DNA of 64,000 bases from Thermosediminibacter oceani DSM 16646 (GTDB lineage Bacteria; Bacillota; Thermosediminibacteria; Thermosediminibacterales; Thermosediminibacteraceae), in NCBI RefSeq assembly GCF_000144645.1, contig NC_014377.1:1612001-1676000 (forward strand). The letters are read 5' to 3'. Below the pieces are notes generated by a model. The model saw only the letters and a list, made by a program, of their open reading frames with translations. It had not been told where the DNA came from and did not search any database. Both the position numbers and the translations under genes were made by a program. Positions 44,802-54,918 of the stretch are shown here, one piece after another. Positions within the stretch are counted from its first letter, which is position 1. Each line of letters begins with the position of its first letter.

Positions 44802-46817
44802 TTAGCTTTTTGAAACCGTCTTGCGGTCTCTAACCACGCTGAAAGCCTGGGCTTTGATTTCAAAGATTATATCGCGGAGCTGGGCCGCCCTTTCAAACTC
44901 CAGGTTCCTGGCAGCCTGCTTCATTTCCTTTTCCAGCTTGTCAAGATAAGCTTTCAGCTCTTTCTTGCTCATCCTGGCCAGGTCCTTTTCAGGCAGGTAA
45001 TCGGCTCTCTCTTCAGCGGCTTTTGTGGCCTCGATCATTTCCCTGATTCCCTTTTTGACGGTCGTAGGCACTATGCCATGCTTCCTGTTGTACTCCATCT
45101 GTATCATGCGGCGGCGGTTGGTTTCACTTATTGCCCTGGCCATTGATTCGGTTATCGTATCGGCGTACATTATCACCCTACCCTCTGCATTGCGCGCCGC
45201 GCGGCCGATGGTCTGGATGAGCGAAGTTTCCGACCGCAAAAACCCTTCCTTATCGGCGTCGAGGATGGCCACCAGCGAAACTTCAGGGAGATCAAGGCCT
45301 TCCCTGAGGAGGTTGACGCCAACCAGGCAGTCAAATTTTCCAAGCCTCAGGTCGCGTAAAATCTGGAGCCTCTCCAGGGTGTTGATCTCAGAATGCAGGT
45401 ATTTCACTTTTATCCCGGATTCCCTTAAGTAATCGCACAGGTCTTCGGCCATCTTCTTTGTAAGGGTGGTGACCAAGACTCGCTGGTCTTTTTCGGCCCT
45501 TTTTCTTATCTCCCCGATGAGGTCGTCGATCTGCCCCTTCGTGGGCCTCACTTCCACCTCCGGGTCTACCAGACCCGTGGGCCTTATGATCTGTTCGACC
45601 ACCTGGGAGCTCTTCTCCAGCTCATAGGGGCCGGGTGTTGCAGAGAGAAAGATGACCTGATTTATCCTTTCCTCGAACTCTTCGAAGGTGAGAGGTCTAT
45701 TGTCGAAGGCCGAAGGCAGCCTGAAACCGTGTTCTACCAGTGCTTCCTTCCGGGACCTGTCTCCCGCCCACATGGCGCGTAGCTGGGGTATGGTGACGTG
45801 GGATTCATCTATTATTATGAGGTAATCCCTGGGAAAATAATCGAGAAGCGTGAAAGGAGGTTCACCGGGTTTTCTCCCGGTAAGATGCCTTGAATAGTTT
45901 TCTATGCCCTTGCAGTAACCGGTCTCCCTGAGCATCTCTATGTCGTAATTGGTGCGCTGCTCGAGCCTGGCTGCTTCCAAAAGCTTCCCTTTAGCTCTCA
46001 GTTCGGCCAGCCTTTCCTCCAGTTCCTCCTTTATGGATTTGATTGCGGCTTCCAGCTTGTCTCTCGGAGTGACGTAGTGGGAAGCCGGGAAAATGGAAAC
46101 ATGGGTCCTCTCACCCATCACTTCCCCGGTGAGGGTGTCTATCTCGGTTATCCTGTCGATGACGTCGCCGAAAAATTCCACCCTTATGGCTCTTTCCGTG
46201 AAGGATGCCGGATAAATTTCAAGGATATCCCCGTGCACCCGGAAGGTGTTCCGGCTGAATTCGAACTCATTCCGGGTATACTGGATTTCCACCAGCCTCC
46301 GGATGATCTCGTCCCTGTCTTTTACCATACCGGGCCTCAGGGAAATCACCTGGTTCTCGTAATCCACCGGGGAACCAAGGCTGTATATACACGAGACGCT
46401 CGCCACGATCACCACATCCCTGCGCTCGAACAATGCGGCGGTAGCCGAATGGCGCAGCTTGTCTATTTCGTCGTTTATAGAAGCGTCCTTTTCTATATAA
46501 GTATCGGTCTGGGGGATGTATGCCTCGGGCTGGTAATAGTCGTAGTAACTGACGAAATACTCGACGGCATTGTTCGGAAAAAATTCTTTGAGCTCGCTGC
46601 AGAGCTGCCCGGCCAGGGTTTTGTTGTGAGCTATTACGAGAGTGGGCTTTTGTACCTTCTCTATGAGATTGGCTATTGTAAAGGTCTTACCTGTGCCGGT
46701 GGCCCCCAGCAGCGTCTGGAATTTGTAACCCTTCCTGATCCCTTCGGACAGCGCGGCAATGGCTTTAGGCTGGTCTCCCTTGGGAGTAAATTCTGAAACA
46801 ACCCGAAACTCCCCCAT
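44802..46817 (-). CDS. uvrB: excinuclease ABC subunit B
   Basis: Damage-verifying helicase of nucleotide excision repair. 671 residues with Walker [11 protein letters not shown] near residue 39, the beta-hairpin region [12 protein letters not shown], helicase motif [32 protein letters not shown] and a C-terminal UVR motif ([22 protein letters not shown]) that contacts UvrC. A TATAAT-like -10 with TG extension lies at about 46851-46859. No Bacillus-type LexA box was found upstream. Confidence 0.97.
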   Translation of the reverse strand: MGEFRVVSEFTPKGDQPKAIAALSEGIRKGYKFQTLLGATGTGKTFTIANLIEKVQKPTLVIAHNKTLAGQLCSELKEFFPNNAVEYFVSYYDYYQPEAYIPQTDTYIEKDASINDEIDKLRHSATAALFERRDVVIVASVSCIYSLGSPVDYENQVISLRPGMVKDRDEIIRRLVEIQYTRNEFEFSRNTFRVHGDILEIYPASFTERAIRVEFFGDVIDRITEIDTLTGEVMGERTHVSIFPASHYVTPRDKLEAAIKSIKEELEERLAELRAKGKLLEAARLEQRTNYDIEMLRETGYCKGIENYSRHLTGRKPGEPPFTLLDYFPRDYLIIIDESHVTIPQLRAMWAGDRSRKEALVEHGFRLPSAFDNRPLTFEEFEERINQVIFLSATPGPYELEKSSQVVEQIIRPTGLVDPEVEVRPTKGQIDDLIGEIRKRAEKDQRVLVTTLTKKMAEDLCDYLRESGIKVKYLHSEINTLERLQILRDLRLGKFDCLVGVNLLREGLDLPEVSLVAILDADKEGFLRSETSLIQTIGRAARNAEGRVIMYADTITESMARAISETNRRRMIQMEYNRKHGIVPTTVKKGIREMIEATKAAEERADYLPEKDLARMSKKELKAYLDKLEKEMKQAARNLEFERAAQLRDIIFEIKAQAFSVVRDRKTVSKS

Positions 46818-46923
46818 AAGATCACCTTCTTCATCGATTTTACTTTAAAAATTATATCATAATTAATACAGGGAAGAAAGCCAATCCCCAAAACTATGTT
46901 TGTGAATTTTTCTTCACAACAGA

Positions 46924-48792
46924 TTAGATAGCCCCCAAAAACTGGCTTTTATAAAGTTCCGCATAAAAACCACCTCTATCCAGAAGTTCCTTATGAGTAC
47001 CCTTTTCTATGATTTTCCCATTATTTACAACGAGAATAATATCAGCATCCTTTATAGTGGATAGCCTGTGGGCAATGACAAAACTCGTCCTCCCTTTCAT
47101 AAGGTTTTTCATAGCCTTTTGAATGTAAATTTCCGTCAGGGTATCCACATTACTCGTCGCCTCATCTAAAATGAGGATCTCCGGGTCCGCTAAAAAAGCA
47201 CGGGCTATAGTAATCAGCTGTTTTTGCCCCTGGGAAATGTTTGAAGCTTCTTCATTCAAAAGCGTATCATAACCACCGGGTAATGTTTTAATAAAGTGGT
47301 GAGCATGAGCCGCTTTTGCAGCTTTTATAATTTCCTCATCGGTAGCACCTTCTTTTCCGTAAGCAATATTTTCTTTTATAGTACCACTGAAAAGCCAAGT
47401 ATCCTGCAGTACCATCCCGAATATTTTTCTTAAATTGGCACGACTTATGTCTCTTATATCCACTCCATCGATAGTGATTCTTCCATCCTGAATTTCATAA
47501 AAACGCATCAAGAGGTTTACAAGGGTTGTTTTCCCCGCACCGGTTGGGCCTACTATTGCTACTGTCTGCCCGGGGCTTACCTCAATATTTAAATTGTCTA
47601 TCAAGGGCATATTTTGTTTATAACTGAACTTTACATTTTCAAATTTTATCTTTCCCTTTATATCATTCAAGAAAAACTTTGCTTTATCCGGAACTTCTTC
47701 CTCTTCATCCAGTATTTCAAATACCCGTTCAGCGGAGGCAATCGTCGATTGAATAATATTTACTATATTTGCAGTCTGAGTTATGGGATGATTGAACTGT
47801 CTCGAATACTGTATAAAAGCCTGAACATCCCCTATTTCCAGAATCTTCTTTATTACAAAAATCCCTCCCACGACGCAAACAATTACATAGCCAATATTGT
47901 TAATAAAGTTCATAACGGGCATTATAACACCCGACATAAACTGAGCCTTCCAGGCAGCATTATAAAGTTCTTCGTTTATATCATTAAAAATTTTTAGAAC
48001 ATCTTTTTCTCGATTAAAGGCTTTTACAATATTATGGCCTCCGTAAGTTTCTTCCACATGGCCGTTTAATTCACCCAAAACCCTTTGCTGTTTTGCAAAT
48101 AATTTTTGAGATTTCGCTGCTATTGACATCGTTGCAATAATACTTAAAGGCAATGTCACAAAAGTAATGAGAGTTAAAACCGGATTTATTGTAAGCATCA
48201 TTACAACGATACCTATAATTGTAACAACAGCAGAAATCAGCTGGATAATGCTCTGCTGTAAAGTGCTGCTTACATTATCAATGTCATTCGTAATCCTACT
48301 CAGTATTTCGCCATGGGTTCGCGAATCAAAATATTTGAGCGGAAGCTTGGAAAGCTTTTCCACAACATCGTTTCTCATTTTCAAAACCGTTTTTTGGGAA
48401 ATACTCACCATTATATATTGCTGAATATAGGTAAACAGAGCACTTGAAGCGTAAAGGCCGGCTAAAATAAATAAAATTTTTGCTATATACTCGAAATCGA
48501 TTTTAGCACCGGGCACATGCATCCTTTTTGCAATCAAACCTTCAAAAAGTTTGGTCGTAGCTTCACCCATTATTTTGGGACCTAATATATTAAATACAGT
48601 GCTAAGTAATACCAGGATAAGAACAATGAAAAATTCAAAAGCATAGGGTTTTAGATATTTTATAAGCCTTCCCAAAGTCCCTTTAAAATCCTTCGGTTTT
48701 TCCGCGGGCCTCACCATCGGTAGCCCACCGACGAATCCCCTTCCACCATGCCTTCTCCCGGTAAAAACAGGTCCGCCTGGCCCGGCACTCAT
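46924..48792 (-). CDS. heterodimeric ABC exporter subunit, catalytic partner
   Basis: A 622-residue half-transporter with a Gly-rich N-terminus (GPGGPVFTGRRHGGRGFVGG) ahead of six predicted helices, then one ATPase domain. Walker A is VGPTGAGKT; Walker B ILILDEATS has the catalytic Glu; the signature is non-standard (ISQGQKQ). Its start overlaps the stop of the preceding subunit by 4 bp. With that subunit it forms an asymmetric exporter under MarR-type control, most likely a multidrug or toxic-compound pump. Confidence 0.92.
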   Translation of the reverse strand: MSAGPGGPVFTGRRHGGRGFVGGLPMVRPAEKPKDFKGTLGRLIKYLKPYAFEFFIVLILVLLSTVFNILGPKIMGEATTKLFEGLIAKRMHVPGAKIDFEYIAKILFILAGLYASSALFTYIQQYIMVSISQKTVLKMRNDVVEKLSKLPLKYFDSRTHGEILSRITNDIDNVSSTLQQSIIQLISAVVTIIGIVVMMLTINPVLTLITFVTLPLSIIATMSIAAKSQKLFAKQQRVLGELNGHVEETYGGHNIVKAFNREKDVLKIFNDINEELYNAAWKAQFMSGVIMPVMNFINNIGYVIVCVVGGIFVIKKILEIGDVQAFIQYSRQFNHPITQTANIVNIIQSTIASAERVFEILDEEEEVPDKAKFFLNDIKGKIKFENVKFSYKQNMPLIDNLNIEVSPGQTVAIVGPTGAGKTTLVNLLMRFYEIQDGRITIDGVDIRDISRANLRKIFGMVLQDTWLFSGTIKENIAYGKEGATDEEIIKAAKAAHAHHFIKTLPGGYDTLLNEEASNISQGQKQLITIARAFLADPEILILDEATSNVDTLTEIYIQKAMKNLMKGRTSFVIAHRLSTIKDADIILVVNNGKIIEKGTHKELLDRGGFYAELYKSQFLGAI

Positions 48793-50516
48793 ATTAATTC
48801 CTCCCCTGAAAGCTGAGATAAAACTATTTCGCGATATATCTGGCAGGTGTTCAGCAGTTGTTTATGCGTCCCGATTCCTGCTATTTCCCCTTTTTGCAGT
48901 ACAATAATTTGGTCAGCATCCATAATCGTCGCCACTCTCTGCGCCACTACGATGACAGTCGCGTCTTTCGTTTCCTCTCTTAATGCTGCCCGGACTTTCG
49001 CATCGGTTTTAAAATCAAGGGCGGAAAAACAATCATCAAAAAGATAAATCTTCGGCCTTTTTACTACAGCTCTGGCAATAGCTAATCTCTGCTTCTGGCC
49101 CCCCGAAAGGTTCTTACCTCCCTGGGAAATTTCCGAATTAAATTCATCTTTCATCTGAAAAATAAACTCGGTAGCCTGAGCAATACAAGCAGCTTTCCTT
49201 ATTTGTTCATCGGCAGCATCGTTTTTACCAAATCTGATATTGTCAGCGATCGTACCAGAAAACAATACAGCTTTTTGCGGCACGTATCCTATCATGTCCC
49301 TCAATTTTGTTTGAGGTAAAAGTTTTATGTCCACACCATCGATCAAAATACTTCCACTGTCTGCATCGTAAAATCTCATAATAAGATTCAAAACAGTAGA
49401 CTTACCCGAACCGGTCCCGCCAATAATTGCAGTTAACTTCCCGGGTTCTGCCTTGAAAGAAATATTTTTCAATGCAGGCTCATCAGCTCCCGGATAACTG
49501 AAGGTAACATCTTTGAATTCAATTACACCTCTGATATTTTTTATTTCTTCTGGTTTCTCGGGCTCCTTTATTTTAGGCACGATTTCCAGCACTTCATTTA
49601 TCCTCAAAGCAGAAGCCGAAGCGCGAGGAAGCATAACGAAAACCACTGAAACCATTATAAGTGAAAACATGATCTGAATTATATACTGAATAAAAGCCAT
49701 CAAATCGCCTACCTGCATCGTTCCTTTATCTATCCTAATTCCTCCAAACCAGATAACCGCTATTATAGTAAAATTCAACAGCAGCATCATTGCAGGCATA
49801 AGCCAAGCCATTATTCTATTTACCTTAATTGACATATTAGTCAAATCTATATTGGCCTCGTTAAACCTTTTCTTTTCATATTCAATTTTGTTAAATGCCC
49901 GGATAACCCTTATTCCTGTAAGATTTTCACGCAGTATAAGGTTCACCCTATCGATTTTCTTTTGGATGGCATCAAAAAGCGGCATTGCCTTTTTATATAG
50001 AACAAAAACCAAGAAGGCAAGTATAGGGACAGTGATTAACAAAATCAACGAAAGTCTCGCATCCTTTGATACCGCCAATATTATACCGCCTATACATATT
50101 AAAGGTGCCCTTGCCACCATGCGCAGAGTTATCATGATCACCATCTGAATCTGGTTAACGTCATTTGTCGTGCGGGTAATCAACGATGCGGTACCAAATT
50201 TATCGAATTCTTGTAATGAAAAATTTTCTACTTGGGAGAAAATTTTATTTCTTAATATTTTCCCAAATCCCATTGCAGCTTGAGAGGATAAATAACTGGC
50301 AACAATAGCAGATACAGTCCCTCCCGCTGCTACAAGCAGCATTATTTCTCCTTTTTGCAAAATGTATCTTATATCACCCTTTACAATTCCTATATCTACT
50401 ATATCTGACATCAAATTGGGCAGGTATAGTTCTGAAATAGATTGAAAAAAGATTAAAATTAAAGAAACTATAACATAATTTCTATAGGGTTTTAAAAATT
50501 TCAGCAGTTTTATCAT
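48789..50516 (-). CDS. heterodimeric ABC exporter subunit, degenerate site
   Basis: A 575-residue half-transporter: six helices, Walker A IGGTGSGKS, signature LSGGQKQR, and Walker B IYLFDDC with Asp in place of the catalytic Glu. This mirrors the split of functions in the other exporter pair of the window. Start and stop overlap its neighbours (marR on one side, the partner on the other), so the three genes form one tightly coupled operon. Confidence 0.92.
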   Translation of the reverse strand: MIKLLKFLKPYRNYVIVSLILIFFQSISELYLPNLMSDIVDIGIVKGDIRYILQKGEIMLLVAAGGTVSAIVASYLSSQAAMGFGKILRNKIFSQVENFSLQEFDKFGTASLITRTTNDVNQIQMVIMITLRMVARAPLICIGGIILAVSKDARLSLILLITVPILAFLVFVLYKKAMPLFDAIQKKIDRVNLILRENLTGIRVIRAFNKIEYEKKRFNEANIDLTNMSIKVNRIMAWLMPAMMLLLNFTIIAVIWFGGIRIDKGTMQVGDLMAFIQYIIQIMFSLIMVSVVFVMLPRASASALRINEVLEIVPKIKEPEKPEEIKNIRGVIEFKDVTFSYPGADEPALKNISFKAEPGKLTAIIGGTGSGKSTVLNLIMRFYDADSGSILIDGVDIKLLPQTKLRDMIGYVPQKAVLFSGTIADNIRFGKNDAADEQIRKAACIAQATEFIFQMKDEFNSEISQGGKNLSGGQKQRLAIARAVVKRPKIYLFDDCFSALDFKTDAKVRAALREETKDATVIVVAQRVATIMDADQIIVLQKGEIAGIGTHKQLLNTCQIYREIVLSQLSGEELI

Positions 50517-50968
50517 TATTTCACCCTCTGGTTATTTAAGGCTTTTTCTAAGTTAATAGTCATTTTCTGAAATAGCATTGCAAGAGTTTCTTTTTCCTGT
50601 TCGTTAAAATCTTTAAAACATTCTCTATCAATGGTTAAAATTATTTCGCGGAGCTTACTGCATATCTCTCTTCCTTTTTCGGTAATATACACCCTTGAGA
50701 TCCGCTGATCGTTATCATCCTGTTTTCGCACAATCAAACCGGCTTTTTCAATTCTGTTTAGCATTACCGTAATGGTCGCCGGTTTAACCTTCAACCTTTC
50801 TGCGAGTTCCCTTTGACTTTGCCCGCCATGTTTATAAAGAATTAGAAGCAGCGGAGGTTGGCCGGGATAAATATTGATTTTTTCTAAAAGTTCACGGGTC
50901 ATTAAATAATGGAGCCGGCTTACCTTCAAAAAAAGGCTGTAGAGTGAGTTAGGATCGATAACCTCCAT
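50516..50968 (-). CDS. MarR-family transcriptional regulator
   Basis: A 150-residue winged-helix repressor. The core QSQRELAERLKVKPATITVMLNRIE and the wing GLIVRKQDDNDQRISRVYITEKGRE are typical MarR. First gene of the marR-ABC-ABC operon, whose expression it probably represses until a ligand binds; a palindrome lies about 25 bp upstream of its start. GGAGGAGA precedes the ATG. Confidence 0.93.
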   Translation of the reverse strand: MEVIDPNSLYSLFLKVSRLHYLMTRELLEKINIYPGQPPLLLILYKHGGQSQRELAERLKVKPATITVMLNRIEKAGLIVRKQDDNDQRISRVYITEKGREICSKLREIILTIDRECFKDFNEQEKETLAMLFQKMTINLEKALNNQRVK

Positions 50969-50989
50969 ACATTCTCCTCCAAGAATATT

Positions 50990-51028
50990 ATTTAGACGTC
51001 TAATATTATATAATTATAATATCAAAAT
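50990..51028 (-). promoter_or_regulatory. MarR-type operator and promoter
   Basis: TTAGACGTCTAA (50992-51003) is a perfect 12-bp palindrome, 24 bp upstream of marR, within AT-rich promoter-like sequence (TATAATT repeats). Confidence 0.6.
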
Positions 51029-51101
51029 CAAAAAGAGTAAATCTCTCTGTAAAATTTCATTAGAAGCAGGCACGTCAGATAAAGCCGCTTTACTTATAAA
51101 G

Positions 51102-51137
51102 AAAAAACTGCCCCCTGTAACGGCGCAGTTTTTATTT
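51102..51137. terminator. hairpin in the marR-tauE gap
   Basis: AAAAACTGC and GCAGTTTTT (about 51103-51133), usable in both directions. The rest of 51,140-51,345 may hold a decayed gene on the minus strand but nothing identifiable. Confidence 0.55.
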
Positions 51138-51345
51138 CTGCTAGGCCCGTAAAACTAAATTTCAAAAAGTATGCGAATTCTCACCAGACTTTCCCCAGCA
51201 TCAATACCTTACCGCTGACCAATTTGCCGAAATCGGGTTTTATAAAAGCGACACACGTTACGGTACCGATAGCCTAACCCATATCAGCAGATATAAATCC
51301 AAAAACGTGTAGCAAGCAACCTTTTTCTACTCATCTTCCCTCCAT

Positions 51346-51390
51346 AAAAATTTTTCAGGACCCTGAATCTCTCCCAGGGTCCTGAAAATA
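51346..51390 (-). terminator. terminator after the TauE-family gene
   Basis: CAGGACCCTG (51357-51366) pairs with CAGGGTCCTG (51376-51385); leftward it is followed by AAAAATTTTTATGG. Confidence 0.8.
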
Positions 51391-51395
51391 AAGTT

Positions 51396-52265
51396 TTATT
51401 CGTTAGCCACCTGATTATTAAAGGCCGATCTCAGCATTGTGATGGCGGTGTAAATTATTACGAAAACCACGAGCCACTTCAGCAGGTTAAGGGGCAAGGT
51501 TTTTACGATGTATGCCGCTATTAGAACGCCGATGGTCCCGGCGATTGTTATCGCAACGGAGGCCTTCCTGTCGTATGCGCCTTCCTGTACGAATTTGATC
51601 GAAGCAGCTGGCATGAGGAAAGCACAGGAACCCATCATTATCGGGAAAGCTACCCTCGGGCTCATACCCAGGGCGTAAACCAAAGCCATGCACGGTGCGT
51701 AGAGACCGATGCCTATTGTCATCAGGGCGCCGAGGATGAAGTTGCCCACGACACCGATTATAAGTTTGGTTCCGGTAAGACCTATGGCTTCACCGCCGAC
51801 GGGCATGAGGTTGAACATGCCTGCCAGGAAAATCATTGCCACCACCAGCAGGGCAATACCCATACCGATCTGGATTTTTTTCTCGGGCAGTTTGGAAACT
51901 ATACCGGCACCGACAACGGCGCCGAGGGTCGCCGAAGCGAGCATTGATATGAGGGTGATAGGTTCTACTTGAATTACTGTTATAAAGATCAGTGCTTCAA
52001 GAACAACGGGTATTGTCATGCTTACGTTCAGCGTGCCGGGTATCAATTTATCGGGGACGAGCTTCATCAGTTTAAAAAATGCGGTGGTGGGAGCGAAACT
52101 GCCTATGCCCAGGGTATCGAAGAAGTTCACGATAAATCCCACCAGAGAAAGTTTTGCCCAACTGGCGTCGGAAAACGTATGCTTGTTTTTCACCGTATCT
52201 TTGAAAAATACATAAGAGAATCCGAGGGTGAGCAGTCCGAGAACCGAAAGTACTGCCTGAGTCAT
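51396..52265 (-). CDS. TauE/SafE-family membrane permease
   Basis: A 289-residue membrane protein with about eight hydrophobic helices and the duplicated TauE/SafE layout: GFIVNFFDTLGIGSFAPTTA early and VVGNFILGALMTIGIGLYAP in the second half. Family members export sulfite or sulfoacetate or carry other organic anions; the substrate here is unknown. AGGAGGGG precedes the ATG. A promoter TTAATT-N17-TATATT lies between it and the IS110-type element. Confidence 0.88.
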   Translation of the reverse strand: MTQAVLSVLGLLTLGFSYVFFKDTVKNKHTFSDASWAKLSLVGFIVNFFDTLGIGSFAPTTAFFKLMKLVPDKLIPGTLNVSMTIPVVLEALIFITVIQVEPITLISMLASATLGAVVGAGIVSKLPEKKIQIGMGIALLVVAMIFLAGMFNLMPVGGEAIGLTGTKLIIGVVGNFILGALMTIGIGLYAPCMALVYALGMSPRVAFPIMMGSCAFLMPAASIKFVQEGAYDRKASVAITIAGTIGVLIAAYIVKTLPLNLLKWLVVFVIIYTAITMLRSAFNNQVANE

Positions 52266-52354
52266 ATTTCCCCTCCTTGTACAATATAGTTAGCTTTAAT
52301 AATGTAATTAAGGGTCATTCAAAGTTTTTTGACAACCACACAGGAATTCTGATA

Positions 52355-52560
52355 AAACTTAGCTAATATTTCTCGTAGCGGCAGGGGACTTCGATCTTCC
52401 TCCTTGGGAAGCTCTTTCGCTGTCCCGAAATTAAGAGTGAAGCCCCTCCTCTATGAGATGTCTCGAATGAGCACGTTGCGGATGTAGCTTGCTGCATGCC
52501 TCGAGTTACGCGCAAGGTTGAGACTTATAGAGGATTGCGGGAACCCTGCCTAATTCAGTG
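52355..52560 (+). ncRNA. candidate guide (bridge) RNA of the second IS110 element
   Basis: Between a TTGACA in the left inverted repeat and the transposase ATG. Two structured lobes are visible: GGGAC/GTCCC (52385-52389 with 52422-52426), and CCTCTAT/ATAGAGG (52448-52454 with 52527-52533) enclosing CTCGA/TCGAG (52462-52466 with 52501-52505). The two-lobe layout in the 5' noncoding end matches IS110 guide RNAs. Guides were not assigned. Confidence 0.5.
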
Positions 52561-52578
52561 AAAGCAAGGATGTAAATC

Positions 52579-53802
52579 ATGTTCTATGGCGGTATTGATG
52601 TGGCTAAACACAGTCACGAAGTATGCCTCGTAAACGACTCCGGTGATATAGTCTTAAAAATGCATCTAGACAATAACCATAAAGGAATGAATAAGCTTTT
52701 GCAGGCATTGGAAAGACTCGGTTTAAAGCCTGATGACGTAAAGTTCTGCTTAGAGGCTACCGGCCATTACTGGCTCCCTATCTACTGCTACCTCACTAAC
52801 CAGGGATTTGAACTTCATGTCATCAATCCCATTCAGTCGGATGCTTTGCGGAATCTCTATGTGCGTAAAACTAAAACCGACCAAAAAGATGCTCTGCTCC
52901 TTGCTGACTTGCTGCGATTGGGAAGAGCCCCCGAGACCAGACTCCCTTCCGAAACAACCCTCAAATTGCAGTCGCTCTCCCGACTCCGCTTTGAGTTCGT
53001 ACGCCAGGTCGGTGGCCTTAAGAACAGGGTGCTTGGTATTTTGGATAGGATTTTCCCTGAATACCCAGACTGCTTCTCCGATGTGTTTATCCGGACTTCA
53101 AGGGAGCTGCTTAAATCTTACCCGGAGCCGGAAGAATTAGCCGAAGTGGACCTTTCAGAGTTATCTGCTTTCCTGAAAGAACATTCCCGCGGTCGGTTCG
53201 GTGAAGAAAGAGCTAAAAAGATTCAATCTCTGGCTAAGGGGACCTTCGGTATCACCATGGCTTTAGACGCTTTCACATTACAGCTTCGTTTGTTGGTTGA
53301 GCAAATTGAATTTATTGAAGAACAGATAAAGGTTATTGAAGATGCAATTAACGAGGTTATGGAGGAGCTTCGTCCTAGTAAGGATACCCCTTATCGCCAC
53401 GTAATTGAAACTATTCCAGGTATTGGCCCTGTCCTGGCTGCCGCAATTATCGGTGAGATAGGTGATATTTCTCGTTTCCCTAACCCCCGGGCTCTCGTAG
53501 CTTATGCCGGTTTAGATGCTACAGTCAGGGCTTCAGGATTGTTTGAGGGTACTCGTAACCGTATGTCTAAACGCGGTTCCCCTGTTTTAAGAAACAGCTT
53601 GTGGTTAGCCGCTGTTTCAGCCCGCCGTTTTAACCCGGAGTTGAGGGCTTATTATGAGCAAAAACGCAGCCAGGGAAAGCACTCGAATGTTGCTACAGGA
53701 GCCGTTGCAAGAAAACTTGTTCACCTGATCTACTCTCTCTGGAAGGATAACCGGCCGTATGACCCGGATTATCAATGGTCTCCTCCCGGCAAAAATGCGT
53801 GA
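52579..53802 (+). CDS. IS110-family transposase, intact motif
   Basis: 407 residues. The DEDD tetrad is complete: GGIDVAKHSHE (Asp), CLEATGHYW (Glu), RKTKTDQKDALLLADL (two Asp). The C-terminal Transposase_20 domain has IETIPGIGPVLAAAIIGEIGD and GTRNRMSKRGSPVLR with the candidate catalytic Ser. Sequence similarity to the other IS110-type protein in the window is only at family level, so these are different elements. Probably active. Confidence 0.95.
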   Translation: MFYGGIDVAKHSHEVCLVNDSGDIVLKMHLDNNHKGMNKLLQALERLGLKPDDVKFCLEATGHYWLPIYCYLTNQGFELHVINPIQSDALRNLYVRKTKTDQKDALLLADLLRLGRAPETRLPSETTLKLQSLSRLRFEFVRQVGGLKNRVLGILDRIFPEYPDCFSDVFIRTSRELLKSYPEPEELAEVDLSELSAFLKEHSRGRFGEERAKKIQSLAKGTFGITMALDAFTLQLRLLVEQIEFIEEQIKVIEDAINEVMEELRPSKDTPYRHVIETIPGIGPVLAAAIIGEIGDISRFPNPRALVAYAGLDATVRASGLFEGTRNRMSKRGSPVLRNSLWLAAVSARRFNPELRAYYEQKRSQGKHSNVATGAVARKLVHLIYSLWKDNRPYDPDYQWSPPGKNA

Positions 53803-53871
53803 ACAGAATTTCTATGTGATTGTCAAGAAATTTTTGCTCTAGCCTATTGACTTTTCATAGCACGTCTTAAA

Positions 53872-54912
53872 TTAATTCATTTTGCAGCATTCGCCCGATC
53901 CGGGCTTTCCTAAAAGAAAACCGTATTTTACGGGGTCTTCGGGGTCGATGACGAACTGGTTAAATCCTGTGATATAAGCGCTTCCGGTTATTTCGGGTAT
54001 AACGGCTTTGTAAGGTCCCACCTGGGTTTCGGCAACCAGCTTGCCTTTAAATACTGTGCCTATGATGCTCTCATAAAAGAATTCCTGGTTCAAAGATAGC
54101 TTACCTTTAGCGTAAAGGGTTGCCATTTTGGCACTGGTACCGGTACCGCAGGGAGAGCGGTCGGCCTGTCCATCTCCAAAAATGACGACATTTTTTAAAT
54201 GAGCGTTCGGATTTTCCGTTTCATCGTAAATCTCCACGAGGTCAATGGTCTTTATATGCTCCTTTTCCGGGTGCTGAACCTTAATCTGTTCGTTCGCGGC
54301 TCTCTTTATCGCCATTCCGGCCTTGATTAAATCGTCGATATTGGAGGGGTCCACTTTTATTCCAAGCTGTTTGGCGTCGACTATTGCGAAGAAGCTGCCT
54401 CCGAAGGAAATGTCGGCGGTAATTTCACCTATTCCCGGCACATCGATTTTAACGTCGGGTTCGTATAGGAATGCCGGAACATTCTTTATAGTAACGGATT
54501 TTACGATGTTATCCGATAACTCAGCCCGCGCTTCGATCAGCCCCGCAGGAGTATCCAGCTTTACGTGGGTCACAGGCGATAAGGGCTTTACCATCCCAGT
54601 TTCTATTGCAACGGTGACCGCACCGATCGACCCATGGCCGCACATGTTGAGATAACCGCCGCCGTCCATGAATATTATTCCGAAATCCGCCTCCTGGTTC
54701 ACCGGGGCAGTAATTATTGAACCGAACATATCCCTGTGTCCCCGGGGCTCATGCATGAGCGCGGTCCTGATATGATCCATGTTCTGCTCCAGATATGCTT
54801 TTTTCTCGGCCATAGTCCTTCCCGGAATGTGAGGAATACCCCCGACTACTACCCTTGTCGGCTCTCCCATGGTGTGGGAGTCCACTGCGATTATATACCT
54901 GCTGAATCTCAT
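53872..54912 (-). CDS. prdF: proline racemase
   Basis: Converts L-proline to D-proline, the substrate of proline reductase. 346 residues of the PrdF/DapF-like fold. The two catalytic Cys are in MCGHGSIGAV and SPCGTGTSAKMA; both are Cys, which separates true racemases from the trans-3-hydroxyproline dehydratases. Last gene of the operon, 6 bp after prdE. Confidence 0.94.
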   Translation of the reverse strand: MRFSRYIIAVDSHTMGEPTRVVVGGIPHIPGRTMAEKKAYLEQNMDHIRTALMHEPRGHRDMFGSIITAPVNQEADFGIIFMDGGGYLNMCGHGSIGAVTVAIETGMVKPLSPVTHVKLDTPAGLIEARAELSDNIVKSVTIKNVPAFLYEPDVKIDVPGIGEITADISFGGSFFAIVDAKQLGIKVDPSNIDDLIKAGMAIKRAANEQIKVQHPEKEHIKTIDLVEIYDETENPNAHLKNVVIFGDGQADRSPCGTGTSAKMATLYAKGKLSLNQEFFYESIIGTVFKGKLVAETQVGPYKAVIPEITGSAYITGFNQFVIDPEDPVKYGFLLGKPGSGECCKMN

Positions 54913-54918
54913 TTTATA

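Larger units (their letters stand above)
52320..53834 (+). mobile_element. IS110-family element with 31-bp terminal inverted repeats
   Basis: Left end 52320-52350 and right end 53804-53834 are inverted copies with about five mismatches over 31 bp, both containing TTGACAA. The element holds one intact transposase gene and a 228-bp structured 5' noncoding region; the 3' noncoding part is only the inverted repeat itself. Exact outer bounds and core dinucleotide are not resolved. Confidence 0.75.

Noticed and set aside
46900-46919. TTGTGAA-N6-TTCACAA, resembling a Rex operator, upstream of uvrB
   Set aside because: The spacing is 6 rather than the 4 bp of typical Rex sites, and it lies just after the ABC gene stop, so it is as likely a weak hairpin terminator.
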